64,000 nucleotides of DNA, taken from positions 1 through 64,000 of the forward strand of contig JARWBI010000010.1 of NCBI GenBank assembly GCA_029846755.1, given 5' to 3'. Positions within the stretch are counted from its first letter, which is position 1. Each line of letters begins with the position of its first letter. The DNA is from Falsirhodobacter flavus. GTDB lineage: Bacteria > Pseudomonadota > Alphaproteobacteria > Rhodobacterales > Rhodobacteraceae. A program made the translations under genes and the position numbers. Positions 45,762 to 53,551 of the stretch are shown piece by piece. The notes below the pieces were generated by a model. It was not told the origin of the DNA. It did no database searches and saw only the letters and a list, made by a program, of their open reading frames with translations.

Positions 45762-46650
45762 GGTAGAAGTCCGAGACGCTGCGAACACGAAGCTGGAACG
45801 CCTCGCCCCCGGCCATGACGTCATGTTCGGCAAAGGCCGACAGGTCCAGCCCGGTTTCCTCGGCGATCGAGGCGATGGAGACCTGCGTATCCTCGAAATC
45901 GCCGAAGATGAAACGCGATACCGGGCGCGGCAGGTGGTCCATCTGGCTGCGGCGATAGCCGATGGTGGTCAGCGCTCCTGTTTCGGCATGGATGAAGGCC
46001 AGCACCTTCCAGAAGGCGGTCGGGATCTTGCGGTTGTAATAGACCGGATCATCCTCGGCCAGAACCGGGCCGGTGATGACCGTGACCTTCAGGTTCGCAC
46101 GGTCGGCATTGTCCAGCACGTAGTTCTCAAGATCCAGCCAGATGCCGCCATTGAAGCCCTGCCGCTGCGGCGCGACGTTGGTGATGTGGAACGTGTCGGC
46201 ATCGGCCTGTTTCGCCGTCTCGCGGTCGCCCCAGTTCGGGTCCTCGCGCCGGGTCATGTGGCCGCGGCTGAACAGCCCCCGGCGCTCGTCGCCATAGCCT
46301 TCGCGCAGGTTCTGGAATTGGTTGTCGATGCGCGGATCGCGCCGCCATGTGTCGGTGCGCGGAACATCGCGGTCCGACAGCTTGCCGTCGATGTTGCAGG
46401 CGCTGAACAGTGGCAAGGCGCGCGAGGCCGACATCAGGACCGAAAAATGGGTGTATCTGATCTCGGTCCCGCCGCCTTCGACCGGCACGAGATCATCCGC
46501 CCATGCCCCCGCCCCCGGCAAGGGAAGCGGATCGCCGGGGATGAAGGCGGGATCGTAACCGCCGCGTCCGTCATAGCTGTCCAGCGGGCGCAAGGATTCG
46601 GTGACGCGGAGGTCGTCCGCATCCGTCAGGGGGCCAAAGCTGCGGATCAT
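45751..46650 (-). CDS. DNA/RNA non-specific endonuclease (NUC1 family), no signal peptide
   Basis: A 299-residue protein with the beta-beta-alpha-Me nuclease core. The family motif, usually DRGH, is SRGH at 128-131 (GLFSRGHMTRREDPN), with His131 as expected general base. The metal-ligand region ITNVAPQRQGFNGGIWLDLE (Asn158, Asn167) is intact. The N-terminus (MIRSFGPLTDADD) is not a signal peptide, unlike secreted Serratia-type nucleases, so it appears cytosolic. Its ATG overlaps the stop of the 83-residue gene, making it the last gene of a tightly coupled trio with a subtilase. Loss of the Asp in DRGH may change activity; variants at that position occur in the family. Confidence 0.85.
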   Translation of the reverse strand: MIRSFGPLTDADDLRVTESLRPLDSYDGRGGYDPAFIPGDPLPLPGAGAWADDLVPVEGGGTEIRYTHFSVLMSASRALPLFSACNIDGKLSDRDVPRTDTWRRDPRIDNQFQNLREGYGDERRGLFSRGHMTRREDPNWGDRETAKQADADTFHITNVAPQRQGFNGGIWLDLENYVLDNADRANLKVTVITGPVLAEDDPVYYNRKIPTAFWKVLAFIHAETGALTTIGYRRSQMDHLPRPVSRFIFGDFEDTQVSIASIAEETGLDLSAFAEHDVMAGGEAFQLRVRSVSDFYLSR

Positions 46651-46898
46651 CTGCGGAACTGCGCCTTCGGTGGGTTCAGGGTCAGCATCTTTTCGGGCGA
46701 AAGCTGCCAATGCGCCATGCCGCCAAGGCATTCTTCGACCTCGCGCCGCGTGGCGGTCACGCGGACGGTGCCGGGCAGCACTTCTTCGGCCGGAAGGGGG
46801 CGCAGCGTAGCCAGAAGCTCCGCCGTTTCCTCCGGTGCCGGGTCGTGATCGTCGGCATAGACGAGCACGTAGTTCTTGCGTTGCGCCTTCATCGTCAT
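46647..46898 (-). CDS. 83-residue protein between subtilase and nuclease
   Basis: A small protein, MTMKAQRKNYVLVYADD at the start, without signal peptide. The predicted order strand (NYVLVYAD), helix (EETAELLATL), strand (GTVRVTAT), helix (REVEECLGG), strand (AHWQLSPEKML) resembles the inhibitor I9/subtilisin-propeptide fold, but I find no diagnostic motif and the likeness is tentative. It overlaps the subtilase stop and the nuclease start by ATGA at both ends. Such placement suits an inhibitor, chaperone or adaptor linking the two enzymes. Confidence 0.75.
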   Translation of the reverse strand: MTMKAQRKNYVLVYADDHDPAPEETAELLATLRPLPAEEVLPGTVRVTATRREVEECLGGMAHWQLSPEKMLTLNPPKAQFRR

Positions 46899-48436
46899 GA
46901 CCCCAGATCGATCAGCCCGCCGCCTTCGTAATCCTTGCCGAAGCCGATGGGTTCCGCATATTCGTTCGCTAGCCGCACGATGTCGTCGGACCGCTGCTGG
47001 TTTCGTTCCGCAGACAGGATATCAGGATTTCGCGACAAAATCCTTGCAATCATGCCCGCTGCCGCCGGACAGGCCATGGATGTGCCATCCATCACCCCGC
47101 GCGCGGCCTCGTTTACCCAGGATATAATGCCGACCCCCGGCGCGATGAAGTCCACCTCCGGCCCGATATTGCTGAAATTGGCAAAGAAGCGGTCCTTTTG
47201 GGCTTTCGGCTTTTCCGCCACGTTGCGCCCGGTGATCGCGCCGTCCGGCCACGCATCCATCGCACCGCCCGCCGAGACCGCCAGAACCACCCCGGATTTC
47301 GCCGGATAGGACACGGGGGACATATAATCGTTCCCCGTCGCAGCGACGCAGACCACGCCCATGGCCCTTGCCCGCCGCACCTCGCGCGTGATCGAGATCG
47401 GCTCGGACGCCTGCCCGAGGCTGAGGTTGATGACGTCGCAGCCATCCTCGACCGCCTGCCGGATGGCGCGGGCGATGGCGAATTCGCTGGCCCCGCCGCC
47501 GCCCGCCTCGAAGACGCGATAGGCGTGCAGATCGACCTCGGGCGCGACGCGGGCGACGATTCCGGCAACATGGGTGCCGTGGCCGGTGCCATTGTCGAAC
47601 CATTCGTCCGCAGGCTCCGTCCCCGTGGTATTGAGGCCGAGCGCGATGTTCAGCCCATTCGCCCGGTCCACGCCGGTATCGACGATGGCGACCTTCACGC
47701 CCTTGCCGTCGCCCTTCTTTGGCGCGGTCATCATGCGGGCAAGGCTGTCCTCGAACCCTTCCTCGATCGGGGTCAGTTTCAGGGTCACTTCGGTTTCAGT
47801 CTCGGACACTTTTGTATCCTCGATCCCGCCCGGCCAGTATCCGGCCAGGGGCGAGCAGATGATCGCGTCGATCACATCCTGTCCGGCGGGCAGGGGCGTC
47901 TCGTATCGCCCCTTCGCATCCGTCACCGCATCGGCGATCCCGAAGCCCCGCCGCGCGTCCAGCACGATGGCGACCGATGCCCCGGCCACCGGCTTGCCCG
48001 TTTCCGCATCAACGCAGGTCAGCGCCAAAGTCTTCTTCGACCGGAAGGCCGAAGGTTTCGCATGCCGCCGGATCACGTCCGTGCGGCGCAGTTTCAGCAT
48101 CCGCAGCACCAGTTCGGGCCGCACGCGCAGCCCCGGATAGGTGCGTTGCAGCGCAAAGGCCTGATCGGGGGTCATGCTGACCAGCGACGCCTCGTTCTGG
48201 CCGATGGAATCGATCAGACGGATGCGCCCGGCATCCGTGTCCAGCAGGCGCAGGCGCGGGCGGACGGGCGGCTCGTGCCCATCCTCGGCCCCGCCGGGAA
48301 CGCTGGCGGCGCGCAGACCGCCCTTGCCGAACAGCTTCTGGTGCATCCGGTGGAACAGTCGGAAACTGGTCGTCTCCATCCGGTCGTTGAAGACGTTGTC
48401 CTCGGGGACGATGACGTATTTCCTTGGCCGTGCCAT
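46895..48436 (-). CDS. S8 family serine peptidase (subtilase), apparently cytosolic
   Basis: A 513-residue subtilase. Catalytic triad Asp253 (AIVDTGVD), His286 (GTGHGTHVAG) and Ser453 (MDGTSMACPAAAG), with oxyanion Asn369 (AATGND), all intact. No signal peptide: it starts MARPRKYVIVPEDNVF after AAGGGG. Residues about 60-115 (ASLVSMTPDQAFALQRTYPGLRV) look like the end of an I9-type prodomain, and 136-222 like a carboxypeptidase-regulatory/Ig fold (LALTCVDAETGKPVAGASVAIVL...DAKGRYETPLPAG). It is the first gene of the trio, 48 bases downstream of a LysR gene on the same strand. Confidence 0.9.
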   Translation of the reverse strand: MARPRKYVIVPEDNVFNDRMETTSFRLFHRMHQKLFGKGGLRAASVPGGAEDGHEPPVRPRLRLLDTDAGRIRLIDSIGQNEASLVSMTPDQAFALQRTYPGLRVRPELVLRMLKLRRTDVIRRHAKPSAFRSKKTLALTCVDAETGKPVAGASVAIVLDARRGFGIADAVTDAKGRYETPLPAGQDVIDAIICSPLAGYWPGGIEDTKVSETETEVTLKLTPIEEGFEDSLARMMTAPKKGDGKGVKVAIVDTGVDRANGLNIALGLNTTGTEPADEWFDNGTGHGTHVAGIVARVAPEVDLHAYRVFEAGGGGASEFAIARAIRQAVEDGCDVINLSLGQASEPISITREVRRARAMGVVCVAATGNDYMSPVSYPAKSGVVLAVSAGGAMDAWPDGAITGRNVAEKPKAQKDRFFANFSNIGPEVDFIAPGVGIISWVNEAARGVMDGTSMACPAAAGMIARILSRNPDILSAERNQQRSDDIVRLANEYAEPIGFGKDYEGGGLIDLGS

Positions 48437-48484
48437 GATCCACCCCTTTGCGGCTGGCGGCATCTGACCCCGAATCCGGCGGCC

Positions 48485-49396
48485 CTACAACCCCGCGCCA
48501 AGGGGGGCGACCTGCGTCACATGCGCCGCGAAGAAATCGGAAAACTTCGCCAGCCGAGCGGGCAGCCGGTCATAGGGCGGGTAATACAGCGTCAGCCAAA
48601 GCTCTGGCGCCTCCCAGTCCGGCAGAATCCGCACCAGCCGCCCGGCGGCAAGGTCATCATCCAGCATGAACTTCGGCAGCAGCACGATCCCCTGACCGTT
48701 GCGCGCCAGCCCCGCCATCAGCGCGGCATTGTTCGCGGCCAGAACCGCCCCGGCCCGCACGCGCTTTTCCTCGTCGCCGCGCGAAAGATGCCACGTCTCG
48801 GACATCGCCTGCGGGTCGTGCGCGATCAGCGCATGATCCGCCAGCGCTTCGGGATGATCCGGCACCCCCCGCCCCGCCAGATAGGCGGGCGAGGCCGCCA
48901 TCACCCGGTCCACCCGGCAGACCTTGCGCCAGATGCTCAGCACCCCCGAGGGCGGGCGAGAGATGCGGATGGCCAGATCGAAGCTGTCATCCACGCTGTC
49001 CATGAACACATCCGTCAGCGTGATCGAGAATGTGACCTGCGGATGCAGCACCCGGAACTGCGCCACGATGTCGGGCAGCAGCCGCGCCCCAAGGCCAAGG
49101 GGGGCGTTCAGCCGGATCGACCCGCCCGTTTCGCCATGCCGCTCGCGCAGCTCCTCGGTGGCCGATTGCAGGTCCTGCGCGATGGGGCCGATCCGCGCGG
49201 CATAGGCGGCCCCGGCCGAGGTGAGCGAGACCTTCCGCGTCGTGCGGATGAAAAGCTGCACCCCCAACCGATCCTCCAGCCCCGCAATGGCCCGCGTGAC
49301 CGAAGGCGGCGTCATCGCCAGCGCCCGCGATGCGCCGATGAAGCTTCCCTCGCGCGCGACGGCAAGGAACAGCCGAAGGTCCTCCATCTCTCCCAT
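48485..49396 (-). CDS. LysR family transcriptional regulator of the quinone/pirin cluster
   Basis: A 303-residue LysR protein: winged helix MEDLRLFLAVAREGSFIGASRALAMTPPSVTRAIAGLEDRLGVQLF, then the effector domain (GSIRLNAPLGLGARLLPDIVAQFRVLHPQVTF). Divergent from the VOC dioxygenase gene, with a likely operator between them; similar LysR regulators control quinone/electrophile responses in other proteobacteria. ATG 49387 is an alternative start. On its own strand the subtilase trio follows after 48 bases and may be partly co-transcribed. Confidence 0.92.
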   Translation of the reverse strand: MGEMEDLRLFLAVAREGSFIGASRALAMTPPSVTRAIAGLEDRLGVQLFIRTTRKVSLTSAGAAYAARIGPIAQDLQSATEELRERHGETGGSIRLNAPLGLGARLLPDIVAQFRVLHPQVTFSITLTDVFMDSVDDSFDLAIRISRPPSGVLSIWRKVCRVDRVMAASPAYLAGRGVPDHPEALADHALIAHDPQAMSETWHLSRGDEEKRVRAGAVLAANNAALMAGLARNGQGIVLLPKFMLDDDLAAGRLVRILPDWEAPELWLTLYYPPYDRLPARLAKFSDFFAAHVTQVAPLGAGL

Positions 49397-49408
49397 GATC
49401 GCCCTATC

Positions 49409-49439
49409 ATTGCCGGATCTGAAACAGTGAATGGCAAAT
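49409..49439. promoter_or_regulatory. possible LysR box between LysR and the VOC dioxygenase gene
   Basis: ATTGCC (49409-49414) and GGCAAAT (49433-49439) are inverted arms in the divergent intergenic region, 12-43 bases from the LysR start and 60-90 from the dioxygenase start. Location and symmetry suit a LysR-type site; the spacing is longer than the classic T-N11-A, so the call is tentative. Confidence 0.35.
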
Positions 49440-49499
49440 TATCGGTGTTCAAAGCAAGGGTGAAAAGGCACATCTTCGGAACAACAAAGGAGTTCCGCC

Positions 49500-50405
49500 A
49501 TGCTTCCGATCAACGGCCTTCACCACGTCACCTCGCTTGCCTCCGATCCGCAGGTCAACAGCGATTTCTTCACCAAGGCGCTGGGGCTGCGGCGCGTGAA
49601 GAAGACGGTGAACTTCGACGCGCCCGATGTCTACCACCTTTACTACGGCGATGCAGCCGGCACGCCGGGCAGCGTGATGACCTATTTCCCCTTCCCGCAT
49701 ATCGCCAAAGGCCGCCACGGCACCGGCGAGGTGGGCGAAACGGTCTTTGCCATCCCGCAAGGCAGCCTCGGCTTCTGGAAGGACCGTCTGGGCGGCGAGG
49801 AAGCGGTCAGCTTCGGCGAGACGCGCCTGCGCTTCACGGGGCCGGATGGCGACCAGTTCGCCCTCGTCGAAACGGATGATGCTCGCGAAGGCTGGACGGG
49901 CACGGTCAGTGCCGACCATTCGGTGCGCGGCTTTCGCGGGGCCAGCCTGCGGCTGCGCGACGGCGGCGCGACGGGCGAGCTTCTGCGCTTCATGGGCTAT
50001 GACCAGGAAGCGAGCGAGGGGAACCTGACCCGCTGGCGCGTCCCGAACGGCAACGGGGCCGACATCATCGATATCGAGACGCTGCCGGGGACCGAAACCG
50101 CACGGCAGGGGGGCGGATCGGTCCACCACATCGCCTTTTCGACCCCCGACCGCGCCTCTCAGGACGAAGTGCGCCGTGCGCTTCTGGACACCGGCTGGCA
50201 GGTCACCCCGCCGATCGACCGCGACTATTTTTGGGCGATCTATTTCCGCACCCCGGGCGGCGTCCTGTTCGAGGTGGCGACCGCCGAGCCGGGATTCGAC
50301 CGCGACGAATCCTTTGCCCATCTGGGCGAGGGGCTGAAACTGCCGAGCCAGCACGAACCGCTGCGCGCAAGGCTGGAGCAACACCTGCAACCGATCGAGG
50401 ACTGA
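49500..50405 (+). CDS. VOC family ring-cleaving dioxygenase (MhqO/LinE-like)
   Basis: A 301-residue protein of two vicinal-oxygen-chelate modules. Metal ligands are visible as GLHHVTSLASDP (N-terminal His) and SVHHIAFSTPD (second module His) with Glu in GGVLFEVATAEPGF. The HFE-like pattern and length match hydroquinone dioxygenases of the MhqO group. AAAGGAG lies before the ATG. It starts a four-gene operon with an esterase and two pirins, divergent from a LysR regulator, a layout tied to detoxifying quinones and other electrophiles. Confidence 0.88.
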   Translation: MLPINGLHHVTSLASDPQVNSDFFTKALGLRRVKKTVNFDAPDVYHLYYGDAAGTPGSVMTYFPFPHIAKGRHGTGEVGETVFAIPQGSLGFWKDRLGGEEAVSFGETRLRFTGPDGDQFALVETDDAREGWTGTVSADHSVRGFRGASLRLRDGGATGELLRFMGYDQEASEGNLTRWRVPNGNGADIIDIETLPGTETARQGGGSVHHIAFSTPDRASQDEVRRALLDTGWQVTPPIDRDYFWAIYFRTPGGVLFEVATAEPGFDRDESFAHLGEGLKLPSQHEPLRARLEQHLQPIED

Positions 50406-50406
50406 C

Positions 50407-50970
50407 ATGCCCGCCATCGTCACCAAAGGCACGCCGACCATCTTCGCCTTTCACGGCACGGGCGGCGACGAGCATCAGTTCGAGGGCCTCGTCCGCGAAC
50501 TCTGGCCCGGCGCGGGTCTGATCGCGCCGCGAGGCGAGGTGTCCGAACGCGGTGCAAACCGCTTCTTCCGCCGCACCGCCGAGGGCGTCTATGACATGGA
50601 CGATCTTTGGGCGCGCACCGATGCGATGATCGACTTCGTGCGCGGCCATGCGGGTCCGGCCTATGCCTTCGGCTATTCCAACGGCGCGAACATCCTTGCG
50701 GCGATGAGTTTCAAGGCACCGGACTTGTTCGCCCGCGTGGCGCTGCTGCATCCGCTGATCCCCTTTGCGCCGCCTGCGGCCGCGTTCGGGGGGCTGCCGG
50801 TCCTGATCACCGGCGGCCGGCGCGACCCGATCTGCCCGCTGCCGATGACCGAAGGGCTGGCGGCTTACTATGAAAACCACGGGGCCGATGTCACCCTGCA
50901 CCTGCATGATGGCGGACACGAGATCCGCCCATCCGAAATCACCGCCCTTCAGGGCTTCTTCAAGGACTGA
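50407..50970 (+). CDS. alpha/beta hydrolase, MhqD-like carboxylesterase
   Basis: A 187-residue hydrolase. Catalytic Ser in FGYSNGANI, Asp in TGGRRDPI, His in DGGHEI; oxyanion-loop HGTGGDEHQF at the N-terminus. Resembles YfkN/MhqD phospholipase/carboxylesterases found with MhqO dioxygenases. One base after the upstream stop, so translated in step with it. Substrate unknown. Confidence 0.9.
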   Translation: MPAIVTKGTPTIFAFHGTGGDEHQFEGLVRELWPGAGLIAPRGEVSERGANRFFRRTAEGVYDMDDLWARTDAMIDFVRGHAGPAYAFGYSNGANILAAMSFKAPDLFARVALLHPLIPFAPPAAAFGGLPVLITGGRRDPICPLPMTEGLAAYYENHGADVTLHLHDGGHEIRPSEITALQGFFKD

Positions 50971-50974
50971 TCCG

Positions 50975-51664
50975 ATGATCCTGATCCATGAGAACATGAG
51001 CCGGGGCCGCACCCGCAAGGGCTGGGCCGACGCCTTTCACACCTTCAGCTTCGGCGAGTTCAAGGACCCGACCCGCATGGGCTTCGCCCGTCTGCGCGTG
51101 TTGAACGAGGATGCCATCGTGCCGGGGTCCGGTTTCGCGCCGCACGATCATGCCGACATGGACATCCTGACGGTGGTTCTTTCGGGGCGCATCCGGCACG
51201 AGGACAGCCTTGGCAACGTGGCAGAGATCGCCCCCGGAGAGATGCAGCTGATGCGCGCAGGGTCCGGCGTCACCCATTCCGAGGTCAACGCCTCGGACAC
51301 CGATCCCGCGCATGTGCTGCAAATCTGGCTGATCCCGGATGCGGCGGGCGGCGCGCCGTCCTATCAGTCGGCGCCGCTGACCGAAGGGCTGCTTGCCTCG
51401 CGGGGCGGGCCGCTGGTGCTTGGCTCCGACACGCGGATCACGCTGCTGCGTCCAAAGGACGGCGAGGCGACGGCCATCGAGGTCGCCCCGGATCGCGCAG
51501 TCTTCGTCCAGATCGTCGAGGGTTTCGCGCGGATGGAGGGCGAACGGCTGGTCGCCGGCGACGGGCTGCAACTGACCGAAGCGCCGCCGGAATTGCGTTG
51601 GCAGACCGATGGCGCGATCCTGATCTTCGACATGCCGACCCATGACTGGCAAGGAAAGGCCTGA
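50975..51664 (+). CDS. pirin family protein (YhaK-like)
   Basis: A 229-residue bicupin. The pirin signature is present: FGEFKDPTRMGFARLRVLNEDAIVPGSGFAPHDHADMDILTVVLSGRIRHEDSLGN, with the metal-binding His pair in PHDHADMD, and SGVTHSEVN. YhaK/YhhW-type pirins can oxidise quercetin or sense redox state. Four bases after the esterase gene. Confidence 0.92.
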   Translation: MILIHENMSRGRTRKGWADAFHTFSFGEFKDPTRMGFARLRVLNEDAIVPGSGFAPHDHADMDILTVVLSGRIRHEDSLGNVAEIAPGEMQLMRAGSGVTHSEVNASDTDPAHVLQIWLIPDAAGGAPSYQSAPLTEGLLASRGGPLVLGSDTRITLLRPKDGEATAIEVAPDRAVFVQIVEGFARMEGERLVAGDGLQLTEAPPELRWQTDGAILIFDMPTHDWQGKA

Positions 51665-51667
51665 GAT

Positions 51668-52594
51668 ATGAGCTGGAATCCCACCCAGAACCCCGAATGC
51701 CCCCAAAGCCTCGACAGTATCGAGACGCTCATCATTCCCCGCGCCCGCGATCTGGGCGGGTTCGAGGTGCGGCGCGCATTGCCCGCACCGAAACGCCAGA
51801 TGGTCGGCCCATTCATCTTCTTCGACCAGATGGGCCCGGCCGAGTTCCTGACGGGCGGCGGCATCGACGTGCGGCCCCACCCGCATATCGGTCTGGCGAC
51901 GGTGACGTATCTGTACAAGGGCGAGTTCCACCACCGCGACAGCACCGGGGCCGACCAGATGGTCTATCCCGGCGAGGTGAACTGGATGATCGCAGGCGAG
52001 GGCGTGACCCATTCCGAACGCACGTCGGAAGAAATGCGCGCCAAGCCCGGATCGCTGTTCGGCATCCAGACTTGGGTGGCGCTGCCCGAACATGCCGAAG
52101 ATACCGGCGCGTCGTTCGAACATCACGGGCAAGAGGCGTTGCCCTTCATTGACGAAGGCGGCAAGCAGGTGCGGCTGATCCTCGGCTCGGCTTGGGGCGA
52201 GACGGCTCCGGTCAAGACCTTCACCGAGACGTTCTATGCCGATGCCGTTCTGGCGGCGGGCGCGCAGCTGCCCTTGCCCGACAATCACGAGGATCGCGGC
52301 GTCTATATCACCGAAGGGTCGGTTACCGTTGCGGGGCAGGTGTTCGAGGCGGGGCGCATGATGGTCTTCCGCCCCGGCGATCACATCAGCCTGACCGCTG
52401 GCCCGCTGGGTGCGCGGCTGATGGTGCTGGGGGGCGAGACGCTGAACGGGCCGCGCTATATCTCGTGGAACTTCGTCGCATCCAGCGAGGAACGCATCGA
52501 GGCGGCGAAGGAAGCGTGGCGGCAGGGCGATTTCACTCATGGGCGTTTCCGCCTGCCGCCCGGCGATCAGGGGGAGTTCATCCCCCTGCCTTAA
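51668..52594 (+). CDS. pirin family protein
   Basis: A 308-residue pirin of the long type: PFIFFDQMGPAEF, HPHIGLATVTYLYKGEFHHRDSTG, WMIAGEGVTHSER, with metal-binding His residues in RPHPHIGLAT and FHHRD. C-terminal pirin-C domain (GSVTVAGQVFEAGRMMVF, FVASSEERIEAAKEAWRQGDF). Three bases after the first pirin gene; last gene of the operon, its stop overlapping lpxC (convergent). Confidence 0.94.
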   Translation: MSWNPTQNPECPQSLDSIETLIIPRARDLGGFEVRRALPAPKRQMVGPFIFFDQMGPAEFLTGGGIDVRPHPHIGLATVTYLYKGEFHHRDSTGADQMVYPGEVNWMIAGEGVTHSERTSEEMRAKPGSLFGIQTWVALPEHAEDTGASFEHHGQEALPFIDEGGKQVRLILGSAWGETAPVKTFTETFYADAVLAAGAQLPLPDNHEDRGVYITEGSVTVAGQVFEAGRMMVFRPGDHISLTAGPLGARLMVLGGETLNGPRYISWNFVASSEERIEAAKEAWRQGDFTHGRFRLPPGDQGEFIPLP

Positions 52595-53460
52595 GCCGCG
52601 ATGGGCGCGGCTTCTTCGACCAGACGGTAAGCGCCCGGCGTGACGAACAGTTTGCGAAGCAGCTCGTTCGTCAGGCTGTGGCCCGCCTTGTGCCCGTGGT
52701 AATGGGCGATCAGCGGATAACCTGCCAGCGCCAGATCGCCCACCGCGTCCAGCATCTTGTGGCGCACCGGCTCGTCATCATGGCGCAGACCGCCGGGCGA
52801 CAGGACGGCGTCGCCCTCGACCACGACCGCATTGGTCATCGTGCCGCCAAGGGCCAGACCGCGCGAGCGCATCATTTCGACATCCGACATGCGGCAGAAG
52901 GTGCGGCTGTCGGAAAGCTCGTCGATGAAGCTGCGGCTGTCCACGCGGGAAAAGCGGCTTTGCTTGCCGATGGCGGCATCGGGGAAGTCGATCTCGAACG
53001 TCATGGTGAAGTCGTGCGAGGGCGAAAGGCTGGCCCAGGCATCGCCGCGTTCCACGCGGACCTGACGGGTGACCTCCAGATGTTGCAGGCGGCCCGGAAG
53101 CACGCGCATCCCGGCAGCGCCGATCGCTTCGACGAAGGGCAGGGCAGATCCATCCATGATCGGGATTTCCGGGCCGTCCACGTCCACGATCACGTCGGTT
53201 ACGGCCAGCGCGGCGAAGGCCGCCATCAGGTGTTCGATGGTCGAGATCGACACGCCCGAGGGATCGACCAGACGGGTGCAGAGCGGGGTCTGTTCGACAT
53301 TGTGCCAAAGGGCCGCGATTTCGCGTGCGGGAACCATGTCCGAACGACGGAACAGGATGCCCTTGCCCGGAATGGCGGGGCGGACGTGGATACGCACGGG
53401 GCGGCCCGAATGCAGGCCGATCCCGTCGATGGTCACTGTCCTTTGAACTGTCCGGCGCAT
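52591..53460 (-). CDS. lpxC: UDP-3-O-acyl-N-acetylglucosamine deacetylase
   Basis: Committed, zinc-dependent step of lipid A synthesis; 289 residues. Zinc ligands are His77 (STIEHLMAAF) and the HKMLDAVGDLAL pair; catalytic His in HYHGHKAGHSLTN. ATG 53460 has AGGAG six bases upstream; an in-frame ATG at 53484 would add MTEEEEHD. The C-terminus is a little shorter than in E. coli LpxC (305). It is separated here from ftsZ, its usual neighbour. Confidence 0.96.
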   Translation of the reverse strand: MRRTVQRTVTIDGIGLHSGRPVRIHVRPAIPGKGILFRRSDMVPAREIAALWHNVEQTPLCTRLVDPSGVSISTIEHLMAAFAALAVTDVIVDVDGPEIPIMDGSALPFVEAIGAAGMRVLPGRLQHLEVTRQVRVERGDAWASLSPSHDFTMTFEIDFPDAAIGKQSRFSRVDSRSFIDELSDSRTFCRMSDVEMMRSRGLALGGTMTNAVVVEGDAVLSPGGLRHDDEPVRHKMLDAVGDLALAGYPLIAHYHGHKAGHSLTNELLRKLFVTPGAYRLVEEAAPIAA

Positions 53461-53551
53461 GTCATGCTCCTCTTCTTCTGTCATGGAAGATTTAGGAACA
53501 TTCGTATTTTAATGGAATGGGGTGAGGCGTCACATAAAGTGTCGGACTGTT

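Noticed and set aside
47198-49879. An 893-codon plus-strand frame across the subtilase and LysR genes
   Set aside because: Antisense artefact of high G+C; the minus strand shows an intact subtilase triad and a LysR helix-turn-helix.
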